This document shows, in pieces, positions 54,167 through 61,921 of a DNA stretch of 61,921 nt. How positions within the stretch are numbered: the stretch's first letter is position 1; each line of letters starts with the position of its first letter. The notes beneath the pieces are model-generated. The model was not told the origin of the DNA and did no database searches. It was given only the letters and a program-made list of their open reading frames with translations. The position numbers were made by a program, and so were the translations under genes. This DNA is from Actinomycetes bacterium (GTDB lineage Bacteria; Actinomycetota; Acidimicrobiia; Acidimicrobiales; JAAEMS01): contig JAAEMS010000250.1 in the NCBI GenBank assembly GCA_024225275.1, positions 1 to 61,921 of the forward strand. The letters run 5' to 3'.

Positions 54167-55129
54167 TCACGCGCACGTCGCACGAATCGCCGCCTCGATC
54201 GATTCTGCATTCGGGGCAATGTCGTCTTCCATGTATCCGCCGGGAACCGGCATGTTGGGCAAGCACACTCGCTTGACCGGCGCATCGAGCAGGTCGAACC
54301 CCTCTTCCATCACGCGGGCCGACACGGTCGATGCGATACCGCCCGATTCCCAGTCCTCGTCGACGATGACCAAACGGTTGGTCTTCTCCAGGGATGTCAT
54401 CACGGTGTCCATGTCGAAGGGAACGAACGAACGGGGGTCGATGACCTCGACGCTGATCTCGCCCTCGAGCTCATTGGCCAGGGCCATCGTCGTCTTGAGT
54501 TGGACACTGTTGGCCAGCACCGTGATATCGGTGCCTTCACGTTTCACATCGGCCTCACCGAGAGGAACGACATAGTCCTCATCGGGTACTTCCCCCTTGT
54601 CGGCCATCACCCCCATGTGCCAGGGAAGAACCACCGGGTTGTTGTCCCTGATCGCCGCCTTGACCAGTCCCTTGGCGTCGTAGGGCGTTGAGGGCATGGC
54701 CACCTTGATGCCGGGGTGATGAGCGAACGTGCCGTGAACACTCATGGCATGGTCGTTGGCGAGTCGCTTCCCGACTCCCACCGCCGCCAGCATCACGATC
54801 GGGAGGGGGCGCTGGCTGCCGTGGAGGAAGTGGTATTGCCCCGTGGTGACCGAGACTTCCGAGAACGCCACATAGGTGAACCCGCCGAACATGAAATCGA
54901 CGACGGGCCGAAACCCCTCCTGGGCGGCCCCGAAGGCCAGCCCATACATACCAGTTTCGGCGATGGGGGTGTCCACGATGCGTTCCGGGCCGAACTCGCT
55001 CACCAACCCCCTCGTGTGGGGGAAGACACTGCCCCGAATGTCCTGACCGACCACGAAGACCGACTCATCCGAGCGCATCTCCTCGGCGATACCTTCCCTC
55101 AGCGCATTGAAGAACGTGAGCTCGGTCAT
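54167..55129 (-). CDS. acoB: TPP-dependent acetoin/2-oxoacid dehydrogenase E1 beta subunit
   Basis: A 320-aa E1 beta subunit of the transketolase-like family. 'VDTPIAETGMYGLAFGAAQEG' contains the Glu that activates TPP, 'VVDFMFGGFTYVAF' follows, and 'VEVIDPRSFVPFDMDTV' and 'VIVDEDWESGGIASTV' are C-terminal domain motifs. ATG 55129 overlaps the stop of E1 alpha by 4 bp. Confidence 0.92.
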   Translation of the reverse strand: MTELTFFNALREGIAEEMRSDESVFVVGQDIRGSVFPHTRGLVSEFGPERIVDTPIAETGMYGLAFGAAQEGFRPVVDFMFGGFTYVAFSEVSVTTGQYHFLHGSQRPLPIVMLAAVGVGKRLANDHAMSVHGTFAHHPGIKVAMPSTPYDAKGLVKAAIRDNNPVVLPWHMGVMADKGEVPDEDYVVPLGEADVKREGTDITVLANSVQLKTTMALANELEGEISVEVIDPRSFVPFDMDTVMTSLEKTNRLVIVDEDWESGGIASTVSARVMEEGFDLLDAPVKRVCLPNMPVPGGYMEDDIAPNAESIEAAIRATCA

Positions 55130-56109
55130 GGGGCGAACACCCCGGCCAGGAGTTCGTCTCGCGATGGTCGGGCGATCTCGCTGGAGTCAGCGAACCTCTC
55201 TGCCTCCTCGACTTCCGCGGCGGCGGCCTCGTGCACGGAATCGATCTCGGCCTGGGTCATCACCCCATCGGCCAGCATTCGTTCCGTCGCCAGGGTCACT
55301 GGTTCACGTTTGTGAATCTCGGCCATCTCTTCATCACTGCGTCTCGCCCATCCACTCAGATCTGGAGTGCCGACGTCGTGCTCCTTGAACCGCAGCGTCT
55401 TGCACTCGACGAAGGTGGCCCCCTTGCCGTCTCGCGCCCGATCGATGGCCGCGAGCGCCACTTCGGCGACGGCGAAGACATCCTGGCCGTCGACCACCAC
55501 GGCCGGCATGCCGTAGCCCTGGGCGAGGCTCGAGATGTCCTGGGTGGGGTGCATGTCCTCTGCTCTGGAGTGAATGGCCATACCGTTGTTCTCACAGAAG
55601 AAGATGATCGGCAGAGTCATGTTCTGGGCCATCAACAGCGCCTCGTGAGCCCGGCCCTGACCGTAGGAGCCGTCGCCCGAGCAGTTCATCACGACCTGGC
55701 GCTGGTTGCGACGTTTCGCGGCCCAACCCCAGCCGACCGACACGGGGAAGTTGTACCCGATGTACCCCGACATCATGTACACCTTGTGGTCGGGGAAGCT
55801 GAAGTGAAAGGCCGACCGCCCACCACAGCACCCGGACTCCTTTCCGGTGTGCTCGGCCAGGTAGTACTTGATGTCAATGCCCTTGCTCAACATGTGGGCG
55901 ATGCCGTGGCCCCGGTGGTGGGGGCTGAGATTGTCATCGGCGTTGAGGAAGCTGCATGCCGCGACGCCCGGCGCGATCGCCCCTTCTGCCGGGTGGTAGA
56001 AGGCGATCAGCTCTCCTCGCAGCACACGGCTGTACATCATTGCGTCGTAGTGGTTGGCCCTCACCAGATTGGTGAATAGGGTCCTCATCTGCTCTCTGGA
56101 AAGACTCAT
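55126..56109 (-). CDS. acoA: TPP-dependent acetoin/2-oxoacid dehydrogenase E1 alpha subunit
   Basis: A 327-aa E1 alpha subunit. 'LSPHHRGHGIAHMLSKG' binds the TPP pyrophosphate side, and the cofactor motif is 'NCSGDGSYGQGRAHEALLMA' with 'IIFFCENNGMAI' after it. Absence of the phosphorylation loops of pyruvate-type E1 and presence of acoX downstream favour acetoin dehydrogenase, though a branched-chain type is possible. It opens the five-gene aco operon. ATG 56109. Confidence 0.91.
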   Translation of the reverse strand: MSLSREQMRTLFTNLVRANHYDAMMYSRVLRGELIAFYHPAEGAIAPGVAACSFLNADDNLSPHHRGHGIAHMLSKGIDIKYYLAEHTGKESGCCGGRSAFHFSFPDHKVYMMSGYIGYNFPVSVGWGWAAKRRNQRQVVMNCSGDGSYGQGRAHEALLMAQNMTLPIIFFCENNGMAIHSRAEDMHPTQDISSLAQGYGMPAVVVDGQDVFAVAEVALAAIDRARDGKGATFVECKTLRFKEHDVGTPDLSGWARRSDEEMAEIHKREPVTLATERMLADGVMTQAEIDSVHEAAAAEVEEAERFADSSEIARPSRDELLAGVFAP

Positions 56110-56183
56110 CTCTCACATCCGCTGGGGTTCGAGTCAGCGTTCATCGACGCCGGCCCCATCATGTCACGAGCTGGCACCGGCCC

Positions 56184-56248
56184 CGGCAGACGAAGCGATA
56201 TTGGGCCGGTTGACCACAAGATATGTAGGTCAACCTGCCCCAGAATCG
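56184..56248. repeat. 65-bp direct repeat, left copy, with stem-loop
   Basis: This segment matches 60632-60695 with about four differences. It contains a perfect inverted repeat GGTTGACC-n12-GGTCAACC (56208-56235) and ends CCCCAGAATCG. Shortly after, at 56267, gcccgggaggagaattga resembles the tRNA 3'-end relic at 45171. The copies have the same orientation and enclose 4.4 kb of decayed sequence. Confidence 0.75.
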
Positions 56249-56366
56249 TGCCGGCTGGAGCCCGGGAGGAGAATTGAGGGTGGGATGTCGAGCCCGAGCC
56301 AACGGGTCGGCCTATGCGTCGGCCAGAGTCTTCGCCCGCCCATCTTCGGTGAGAGGTCCTGGCTCG

Positions 56367-56690
56367 CGAATACGCAAGGCGACAGCCGATGAGGCTGTTG
56401 CCATCGCGTAGCTGTAGGCCGAACCAGGGGGCCTTGAGGCCCGAGCGAGGGGTGGGTCGCCCAACGGCCTCAGCCTCGTCCCACTGCTTGCGGAGATCAC
56501 CCAGGTCGTTGCCGAGGACAGCGTCGAGGTAATGGTTCGAGAAGAACTCGCCCCGGTTGGTGATGCAGTCGAAGCTCACGCGCCTGTTCCTTCTGGACCG
56601 GCGGTGGCGGCACTCCTCGGGTTCGAGCAGGGTCTGCCATTCGGTCAGTGGAGCAACGGAGCCCTCAGCCTCGCCCGACACGTAGAAGGT
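56367..56690 (-). pseudogene. N-terminal relic of an adenine-specific DNA methyltransferase
   Basis: Minus-strand sequence encodes 'FDCITNRGEFFSNHYLDAVL', 'LGDLRKQWDEAE' and, after a jump, 'GLQLRDGNSLIGCRLAYS'. These are features of large N6-adenine methylases of restriction and DISARM/BREX-type systems, where hundreds of residues normally separate them. The SAM motif and NPPY are absent, so the gene is dead. Confidence 0.5.
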
Positions 56691-56719
56691 CAGGACCGAA
56701 GCGAAGCCCGTGCGGGCGA

Positions 56720-57123
56720 CGCCTCCTGGTGCGGCGAAGTTGAGGCTGCGGCGGTGTGGCCAGCTCAACCAGGGCATCGTAGGAAGCCAGTGGGGCCCCT
56801 TCGTCTTGGCTGTCCGATTCCTCGACCGCGGCCTCGACGGTGACCGCTTCGCCAGAGAGAGCCTGATCGGCCCGGACATCGATCACAGCCCGAGTCACCT
56901 CTCGGGTGCGGCCCACGACCGAGGGCACGACGAGCAACTGGTCGGACCCCGGCACGCGGTAGGGACGAACCTCGACCAGGGCGAGACTGAAGGCAAGGTT
57001 CGGCCGCCGGCCGATGAGCTCGCGGCGGGCCTGGGGGTTCCGCCAGAGCTTGGCCTCGACCACAGTGATCTCGCCGGTGGGCGACACGAAGAAGCTGTCG
57101 ACAGTCGGCCGGGAAGGATCCAC
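56720..57123 (-). pseudogene. PD-(D/E)xK nuclease-family relic
   Basis: The frame reads 'VDSFFVSPTGEITVVEAKLW' then 'RNPQARRELIG', the D...ExK core of a nuclease family. It then joins a distant piece ('LALVEVRPYRVPGSDQLLVV', 'GRTREVTRAVIDV') by what looks like an in-frame deletion, and there is no N-terminus. It stands between the methylase relic and the coiled-coil gene. Confidence 0.5.
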
Positions 57124-57124
57124 A

Positions 57125-57655
57125 ATGGCCATCACCGAACCAGAGCGGCTCCACCTGCTCGAGGGATTCCGAGGAACCCTCGACGAGGAGCAACTCGCCA
57201 TCCTGTCCGAAGTGGTGCACACCGAGTTCGCCGCGGTCAGGAGTGAGATGGGTACGGCATTCGCTGCTGTTCGTACCGAGATCGCCAACAATCGCTACGC
57301 CCCAGCCCGCGACCTCCGCTTCCTGGTCGGAACCCAACTGGCCACCATGCTCGTGGTCATCGGGTTCGTGCTCCGTCTCGCCCAACGGCCAGTTCGTCAT
57401 CGTGGGCCGTCCGGCGATCGTCGAGCTCGCGCCGGGCCTCGGCCACGACGTTGCCCAGCTGGGTCTGGAGGGCCGCGGTGTCGACATCGACCCCATCGTT
57501 CAACATGCCCGGGCCCACGCCCGACCGTTCGAGTATTGGCCCTGCACACAGAAGATGGGCTGGGGCACCTTGGCCTTCAGGACCGGCGCCTGGTTGCGGC
57601 CCACCCCCACCAGCACCTTGTCGACCAGCCAGTCGATCAACGGATGGAGGGGTGA
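57125..57655 (+). pseudogene. Small coiled-coil membrane protein (copy 2), lost stop
   Basis: Starts 'MAITEPERLHLLEGFRGTLD', nearly the same as the gene at 17894, and both share ggatccacaatggccatcaccga across the start. The shared part ends with the hydrophobic 'QLATMLVVIGFVLRL' at about 57380. The original stop is missing and the frame then runs about 90 codons through antisense helicase-relic sequence to 57655. Probably a broken copy, though the first 85 residues could still be made. Confidence 0.55.
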
Positions 57656-57660
57656 GAGGT
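57380..57660 (-). pseudogene. Second helicase C-terminal relic
   Basis: Two minus-strand frames together give 'LIDWLVDKVLVGVGRNQAP', 'PIFCVQGQYSNGR' and, after a frameshift near 57530, 'ERSGVGPGMLNDGVDVDTAAL' and 'AEARRELDDRRTAHD'. They are homologous to the C-terminal part of the helicase relic at 18.2-18.65 kb but not identical, so they derive from a related gene, not a split of one. Confidence 0.6.
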
Positions 57661-57841
57661 AGCCGACCTCGGGCCACTGGCTCTTCGTCGGCTCACGGGC
57701 CCGATCGAGCTGCTGCTGAGCGATGTGATCGTCGCCCGTGAGGCAGCAGGTCGCCAGGCGGCACGAGGGACAACAGAGCGCACTGATACTCCTATGTCAA
57801 TGCGGCGAGGCATTGGGCCATCGAGCGCTACTGGTCGTAGG

Positions 57842-58057
57842 ATGACGGTGGTGGGAACGATAGAGGAACTGTTGGGCCTGGAGAGCGAAGGCGCCCGGGG
57901 GTCAATCCCTCGCTTCTGGCTCTACGTCGTGGGCGCGTTCGCAGTCACAACGATGGTGGCTGCGGCGATTGCCTACCCGAGACCCACGGCGGCAGTTGTC
58001 CTTCCGGGGCTCATGGGCGTTGCGGCCTTCCGACGTGTCGGATCACACAAGCGGTGA
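57842..58057 (+). CDS. Small predicted membrane protein
   Basis: A 71-aa protein with a short cytoplasmic start ('MTVVGTIEELLGL') and two hydrophobic segments ('FWLYVVGAFAVTTMVAAAIA' and 'AAVVLPGLMGVAAF'). GTAGG precedes the ATG closely. No family recognised; the surrounding decay makes the call uncertain. Confidence 0.4.
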   Translation: MTVVGTIEELLGLESEGARGSIPRFWLYVVGAFAVTTMVAAAIAYPRPTAAVVLPGLMGVAAFRRVGSHKR

Positions 58058-58404
58058 TTGAGTCTGCAGACCGGTCCCCTATCGGGTTCGTCCCCAGTGG
58101 CGATCTCTCCCAGAGCACCACCCGTCAGCCAACCGTCGACCTCTGTCAGAGCACCGACCGGGCAGGCGGACCACACAGGGTTCACCGCCAGGGGTCAAGA
58201 TCTCCAGTGCGAAGCTGCTCATGTTGCTCCTTCCCTCGGACACGCGGCCATCGCCAACCCCGGGGCCCGACGTCCCGCCCGCCGACCGTCCCGATACGCA
58301 TGATTCTGGCGCAGCGGTAGGTGTGTCTTGTCCAGGGATAGGTCCTCGCTAGGCCCTTCTCCTGGCTTCAGGTGAGGCCGCCGTGGGCGACGACGTGGAT
58401 CGGT
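58058..58404. other. Intergenic stretch, nothing recognised
   Basis: About 350 bp with no gene, repeat or RNA that I can support. Confidence 0.4.
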
Positions 58405-59127
58405 TCAGCGGCGAGCGCGGATCGCGAGGCTCAAGAGGCCGAAACCGGCGAGTAGCAGCAAGACCGCGAACCCGACCAGTGGTCCAGTAGATGAAGAAGG
58501 CCCGGTAGCAGCCAGGGCCGGCGCGGCGGCAGCAGGCGCCGCCGGTTCCGCCGTTTCCACCTTGCCGGCCACCTCAGTCTCAACCCCAGTCGTTGGCGGA
58601 GCCTGTGTGGTGGTCGTGGTCGCCGGTGCAGCCGTGGTCGTGGTCGCCGGTGCAGCCGTGGTCGTGGTCGCCGGTGCAGCCGTGGTCGATGCTGTGGAAG
58701 GCCCCACATGACCCTCGCAGACCACCTCGACGCTGAGACCCGCACTGAACACCTGATCGGGACCCATACGCAACGAGACCGTCACCGTCTCGCCAAGCTG
58801 GACCGACCCGGCGACATCCAGGACCTGGTCGGGGGCATCCTCGACACCGGCGACGACCGTGTCGGTACCACCCGTGGACAGGATGAGGTCATTGCCAAGG
58901 TGGACCGATTCCTGGTTGGTTGCGTGGAAGTCCCAGCTACAGGTGGCGCCCACCAGCTCGTGGTCGACCGGTACCGAAACGAGCTGCACAACCTCGCCGG
59001 CGTCGGCCTGAACGACCGTGTCGAGCGGAACGGAGATGTCCCCGTGATTGGCCGATGCCGGGCTCTGCATGAGCACCAACCCGACGATCGACACCAGCCC
59101 TGCGAACACCATGACACGACGCCACAT
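58405..59127 (-). CDS. Secreted, sortase-type LAxTG cell-wall protein
   Basis: A 240-aa surface protein. ATG 59127 has AAGGAA upstream. Signal peptide residues 1-27 ('MWRRVMVFAGLVSIVGLVLM', cleavage near 'ASAN'). The mature part is a beta-type domain of about 110 residues with two cysteines, then a Thr/Pro linker with three copies of a 24-bp unit. The C-terminus is 'LAATG' followed by a hydrophobic helix and 'IRARR', the sorting signal of class E sortases in actinobacteria. No sortase gene is nearby. Binding partner unknown. Confidence 0.75.
   Translation of the reverse strand: MWRRVMVFAGLVSIVGLVLMQSPASANHGDISVPLDTVVQADAGEVVQLVSVPVDHELVGATCSWDFHATNQESVHLGNDLILSTGGTDTVVAGVEDAPDQVLDVAGSVQLGETVTVSLRMGPDQVFSAGLSVEVVCEGHVGPSTASTTAAPATTTTAAPATTTTAAPATTTTTQAPPTTGVETEVAGKVETAEPAAPAAAAPALAATGPSSSTGPLVGFAVLLLLAGFGLLSLAIRARR
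58610..58681 (-). repeat. Three tandem 24-bp repeats
   Basis: Copies at 58610-58633, 58634-58657 and 58658-58681 are identical (unit gtggtcgtgg+tcgccggtgc+agcc on the plus strand). On the coding strand each gives eight residues with the repeat A-P-A-T-T-T-T-A in the wall-spanning linker. Slippage here would vary linker length. Confidence 0.9.
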
Positions 59128-59447
59128 GATTCCTTGCCTTCCCACCAAACGAACTCGGTCAGCCCGCACCCTACCTCTTGCCCGCCTGGTGGACCTCCCG
59201 TCGTTTCGACAACCAGCGGCCCCACCCGCGGCGGAACGGATCCCGCTCCGCGACCAGCTCCGTCCGTTCATGTCAGGCGGCATTGTTGCATTGAGCGACT
59301 TGACTTCGTTTGAGGGATCGAAAGTGTTGCGATCAGTCACTCTACGTAGTGGCGGTCCTGGGCAATCGCCCGGATCATTCGGGCTGATTCGCCATGTCGC
59401 CAGCGTTGTCAGCCCGGGTCGAGGTGCCCCCGAGGAACTCGCTGGGG
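59128..59447. other. Gene-free stretch with an IS6-like terminus
   Basis: No gene. GGCATTGTTGCATTGA at 59279-59294 differs by two bases from the IS6-type end at 61338-61353, so it may be a solo inverted repeat left by an element. The divergent promoters for the surface protein lie near 59128-59200. Confidence 0.4.
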
Positions 59448-60543
59448 TCAGTGGTGAGAGATCTCGAGCGCCTTGAACTGGGTCGACAACGCCCGACCGC
59501 CGTTAAGCGATCGGAACGTGATCTCGACGACCGAGACCGGTATGGGAGTCACGCGGACCTCGTCCCGACGCCGAAAGCGGCGGGCAAAGGGCAGACGGAA
59601 ACGGGCGATCGCCTCGTCTTCACAGAAGCTGGCTCGGACTCCTTTGTCAGACTCCTCGAGATTCCATCCCCAACCGAAGATCCGGCGGCCGACGTTGGGG
59701 CCGCCGCCCCAGCGCCCGTTGAGACGAGGCGCCGCGGATGCCAGTTGAACGATGGCCTCTCTCACCTCACCAAGGTCGGGGGAGGAGCCCGGATCACACC
59801 ACGCCACCGTTTCGGGTATCTCGTCAGCATTGGCGAGATACCTCGATACGAACTGGCGATTCGATTCGGCGAAACGGGCCCGCAGCAACCCGACCTGAAC
59901 CTCGGTCAGGAAGTACTTCGAACCTACTCCGTTGTGGGAGAGCCGGAGACCGGCGTCGAGGAGGTCCGAGTAGCGCTGCTCTTGGAGGGGCGCGGCGTTC
60001 AGGGCCCGAAGGGCTTCGGCCACTTCAGCGGTGAGGCTGCTGTTCGATTGGGGCGGCTTCATCATCGATTCGATGCCGTCCACCCCGATCGCGGCGAAGA
60101 AGTCCACGACTACATCGTTGCCGACCAGTGAGCCACGGTCGAAGATCCGGGCGTCGATCGTCCCGTCACCGAAGACCTGCTCCAACCTCGCGCAAATACA
60201 GCACGACCTTCACCTCGAATCCGTCAAGCAATGTCCCGAGACGCTCGAAGGCCAGGCCCCGGGCGACTCGATACAGCGACTCGTTCGAGATGATCATCGT
60301 CTGACCCGGCTCGACCTGCTCGATGGCCTCTCGGAGGCGGAGCCAACCCGGATCGTCGAGGGCTTTCCAGTTCATACGCGCCTTCGCCAGAATCCGCGCC
60401 CCCCGGGCGTCCTCTGCCTCGAGGGCGGGAGTCACGAATCCTTCGCCCATCAATAGTGGGGCGTTCTGAGCGATAGCTGCCTGGATCGAAGTTGAGCCGG
60501 TCTTCTCGATTCCAACGTGGAGAACTGCCCGCCTGGCCGTCAC
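59448..60543 (-). pseudogene. Sulfotransferase-family gene with internal deletion
   Basis: From GTG/ATG near 60543 the frame gives 'AVLHVGIEKTGSTSIQAAIA', the PAPS 5'-phosphosulfate loop of bacterial sulfotransferases, and 'KVVLYLRE' (3'-phosphate region). Near 60185 the frame breaks; a second frame (60185-59448) begins 'EQVFGDGTIDARIFDRGSLV' and 'VVVDFFAAIGVDG' and continues 230 residues. In intact relatives about 60-100 residues separate these parts. A deletion with frameshift has therefore destroyed the gene, or two pieces are made. Sulfation target unknown. Confidence 0.65.
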
Positions 60544-60631
60544 CCTTCGCTCCCCATTCGGTTGCCGGGAAGCTCCACATCCATCGAACAGATGCGGAGC
60601 TCATCGGAATCGCCGCCCCAATCCCTGGCAT

Positions 60632-60695
60632 CGGCGGACGAAACGATATTGGCCGGTTCACCACAAGATATGTAGGTCAACCTGCCCCAGAATCG
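60632..60695. repeat. 65-bp direct repeat, right copy
   Basis: Right-hand copy of 56184-56248, here with one mismatch in the stem (GGTTCACC/GGTCAACC). It runs into CAGAATCGAACTCCTGACCC, a tRNA T-arm-like sequence on the minus strand, then aatgaatcgctct, similar to 45285-45330. Confidence 0.75.
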
Positions 60696-60704
60696 AACTC
60701 CTGA

Positions 60705-61337
60705 CCCAATGAATCGCTCTAGCGAGAGCAACATCGTCGAGGCCCTTCCGATCCTACTCGAGACGCAGGCCCATGCTTGCGTCTCACCGGCGGTCGCCTC
60801 GGGAATGGCCTTCAGCTCCGCATGCTCCCAATATGCGAAAAGGCCGGCCTTTCGATCGCGGCCAGCCGCGGTGACGAGGGCATCTCGGAGAGTCCACGAA
60901 CTTGAACTAGAAGCTTCGTCCTGATCGAAGAACTCTACGCCTCGTACCGGGACGCTGTGACATAAGTCGGAATCCGCATTGGCCACACAACCGGTCATGA
61001 CCCTGGTGGGCCTGACCCAGGAGATGGCGCCCACATGTAATCCAGGCATTCCTCGAAACACTCGCCCGCTCTTCGCGTCAGCTTCGTCATGTCGAGAACT
61101 TCCAGCGCAGCCCGCTTCAACTGCTCCATCGGCGGGACCGGACCAATCGTTTCGAGGAGAAGCTTGGTCTCTGAGCGTGGGTTCTCATAGAGCTGTCGTG
61201 GTCCACGCTGTCGAGGGACGACCGGCGTAGCGTCCGGCAAGTGGAGAGTCTTCTCAATCTGTCCAACCAGCGAATCGGAGACCTGCGCAGGCTGACCCGA
61301 CCGTACGGCCCTGACGACAGCCCGGTTGAAGACGCGC
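60705..61337. other. Unassigned stretch with protein-like minus-strand fragments
   Basis: The minus strand has two partial readings, 'VRGVEFFDQDEASSSSSWTL' (about 60780-60950) and 'VSDSLVGQIEKTLHLPDATP' (about 61200-61290), whose composition looks coding but which lack starts and recognisable domains. They may be remnants of glycan- or sulfate-related genes next to the sulfotransferase. I cannot assign them. Confidence 0.3.
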
Positions 61338-61353
61338 GGCACTGTTGCGTTGA
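61338..61353 (+). repeat. IS6-type terminal inverted repeat
   Basis: GGCACTGTTGCGTTGA matches the IS6/IS26 left end (GGCACTGTTGCAAA) at 11 of the first 12 positions. It stands 88 bp before the transposase start, as expected for a left end. A similar end, GGCACTATCGCAAA, is at 61818 in the same orientation. Confidence 0.65.
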
Positions 61354-61440
61354 TTGATCGGCGGGCGCGGACTACCGGTCTGGTGTCGGGGTGACACCGT
61401 TGCGTTGACGGATCGGGTGCCCAGAAGCGAGGGTGATCGG

Positions 61441-61722
61441 GTGAATCGTCGTGCCGTTGCCGAGTCCGAGTCATTTGCCGGCTACCGGTTCCCGCCCGAG
61501 GTGATCTTGCTGGCCGTGCGCTGGTACCTCCGCTACGGACTCGCATGCCGAGATGTGGAAGAACTCGTCGCCGAACGCGGCATCCACGTCGACCACGTCA
61601 CCGTCTACCGGTGGGTCCAACGGCATCGTCGATGTCTGGGCCCGCGGGGAGCCGCCGCGGCCGGGGCCAGGACCCTCGCCGACAGGCATTGCCGTATCGA
61701 CAGATCCGGCCCGGTTGGGTGA
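61441..61722 (+). mobile_element. IS6-family transposase, N-terminal part only
   Basis: GTG 61441 opens a frame with 'FAGYRFPPEVILLAVRWYLR', 'YGLACRDVEELVAERGIHVD' and 'HVTVYRWVQRH', the N-terminal zinc/HTH region of IS6-family transposases. After this the sequence loses homology; the DDE domain ('VDETYVKV...' and later) is absent and the frame ends at 61722. A later short frame contains only traces. The element is dead through an internal deletion. Confidence 0.75.
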
Positions 61723-61921
61723 TCGTGTCGTGGCGAACCGCTACTGCACTGCTGAGCCCACCTCGTTTGCCGGCCGGGACCCGCGAACCACGACCACCTG
61801 TGAGCAGGCAGCCCCTCGGCACTATCGCAAATAGAGCGGTCCAGCGCAAACAACATCTATAAAACCAAGTATCCTCCCGGCCGGCGCGAAGCCGATTTTC
61901 GTAATGGGGCTACTGGAGAGC

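Noticed and set aside
58600..58690. CRISPR-like tandem repeat
   Set aside because: The 24-bp units are adjacent without spacers and lie inside the coding linker of a wall protein.
60540..61546. Two overlapping minus-strand genes between the sulfotransferase relic and IS6
   Set aside because: Protein-like stretches lack starts, domains and consistent ends; reported only as an unassigned region.

Overview
The window looks like a chromosome segment (or metagenome-assembled contig) of a high-GC actinomycete, most plausibly of the class Acidimicrobiia. Reasons: uniformly GC-rich coding sequence, frequent GTG starts and 1-8 bp gene overlaps, a DUF222/HNH protein, an F420-type luciferase-like oxidoreductase, an LAxTG surface protein, and a secreted protein with the repeated 'GYWL..DGGIF.FGDA.F.GS' units common in that class. 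This is inference from gene content; no rRNA or complete tRNA is present.

Left part (1-16 kb): a nitrous-oxide reductase cluster on the minus strand (lipoprotein-type clade II NosZ, a NosB-like membrane protein, start of NosD); a translationally coupled phasin-like / XRE regulator / acyl-CoA ligase operon; dihydroxy-acid dehydratase; a very large pyruvate:ferredoxin-type oxidoreductase with a PurM/HypE-like protein behind it; and a long DUF6398/PRiA4_ORF3 protein. From about 17.3 to 19.9 kb lies a graveyard of restriction-type genes (McrB/McrC and helicase remnants) around a small intact coiled-coil gene.

Central metabolic island (19.9-31.6 kb): a B12-dependent acyl-CoA mutase (separate B12 and catalytic subunits) with altered active-site residues plus its MeaB chaperone; a luciferase-like oxidoreductase and phosphotransferase; an acyl-CoA carboxylase beta subunit; and a minus-strand operon with the order and parts of a class I ATP-dependent benzoyl-CoA reductase (C, B, A, D) followed by a 70-aa Cys-rich protein. 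Its upstream region carries two overlapping palindromes and a divergent TetR-family gene that has lost its DNA-binding domain; a full-length sister is at 49.7 kb. Ring or enoyl reduction by the BCR-like enzyme would need low-potential ferredoxin, which the oxidoreductase at 7.8-12.5 kb could provide. This link is inference.

Right part: a PPi-type phosphofructokinase; a nine-gene head-to-tail polysaccharide operon (34.1-45.1 kb) with glycosyltransferases, membrane protein, deacetylase, GH16 lipoprotein, FemAB-like transferase, an unusual flippase-phosphotransferase fusion and a DivIVA-like coiled-coil protein; membrane and surface proteins; the acetoin dehydrogenase operon acoA-acoB-acoC-lpd-acoX; and a terminal decayed stretch (56.1-61.9 kb) with a second set of restriction-system remnants, 65-bp direct repeats, a broken sulfotransferase gene and the 5' part of an IS6-family transposase.
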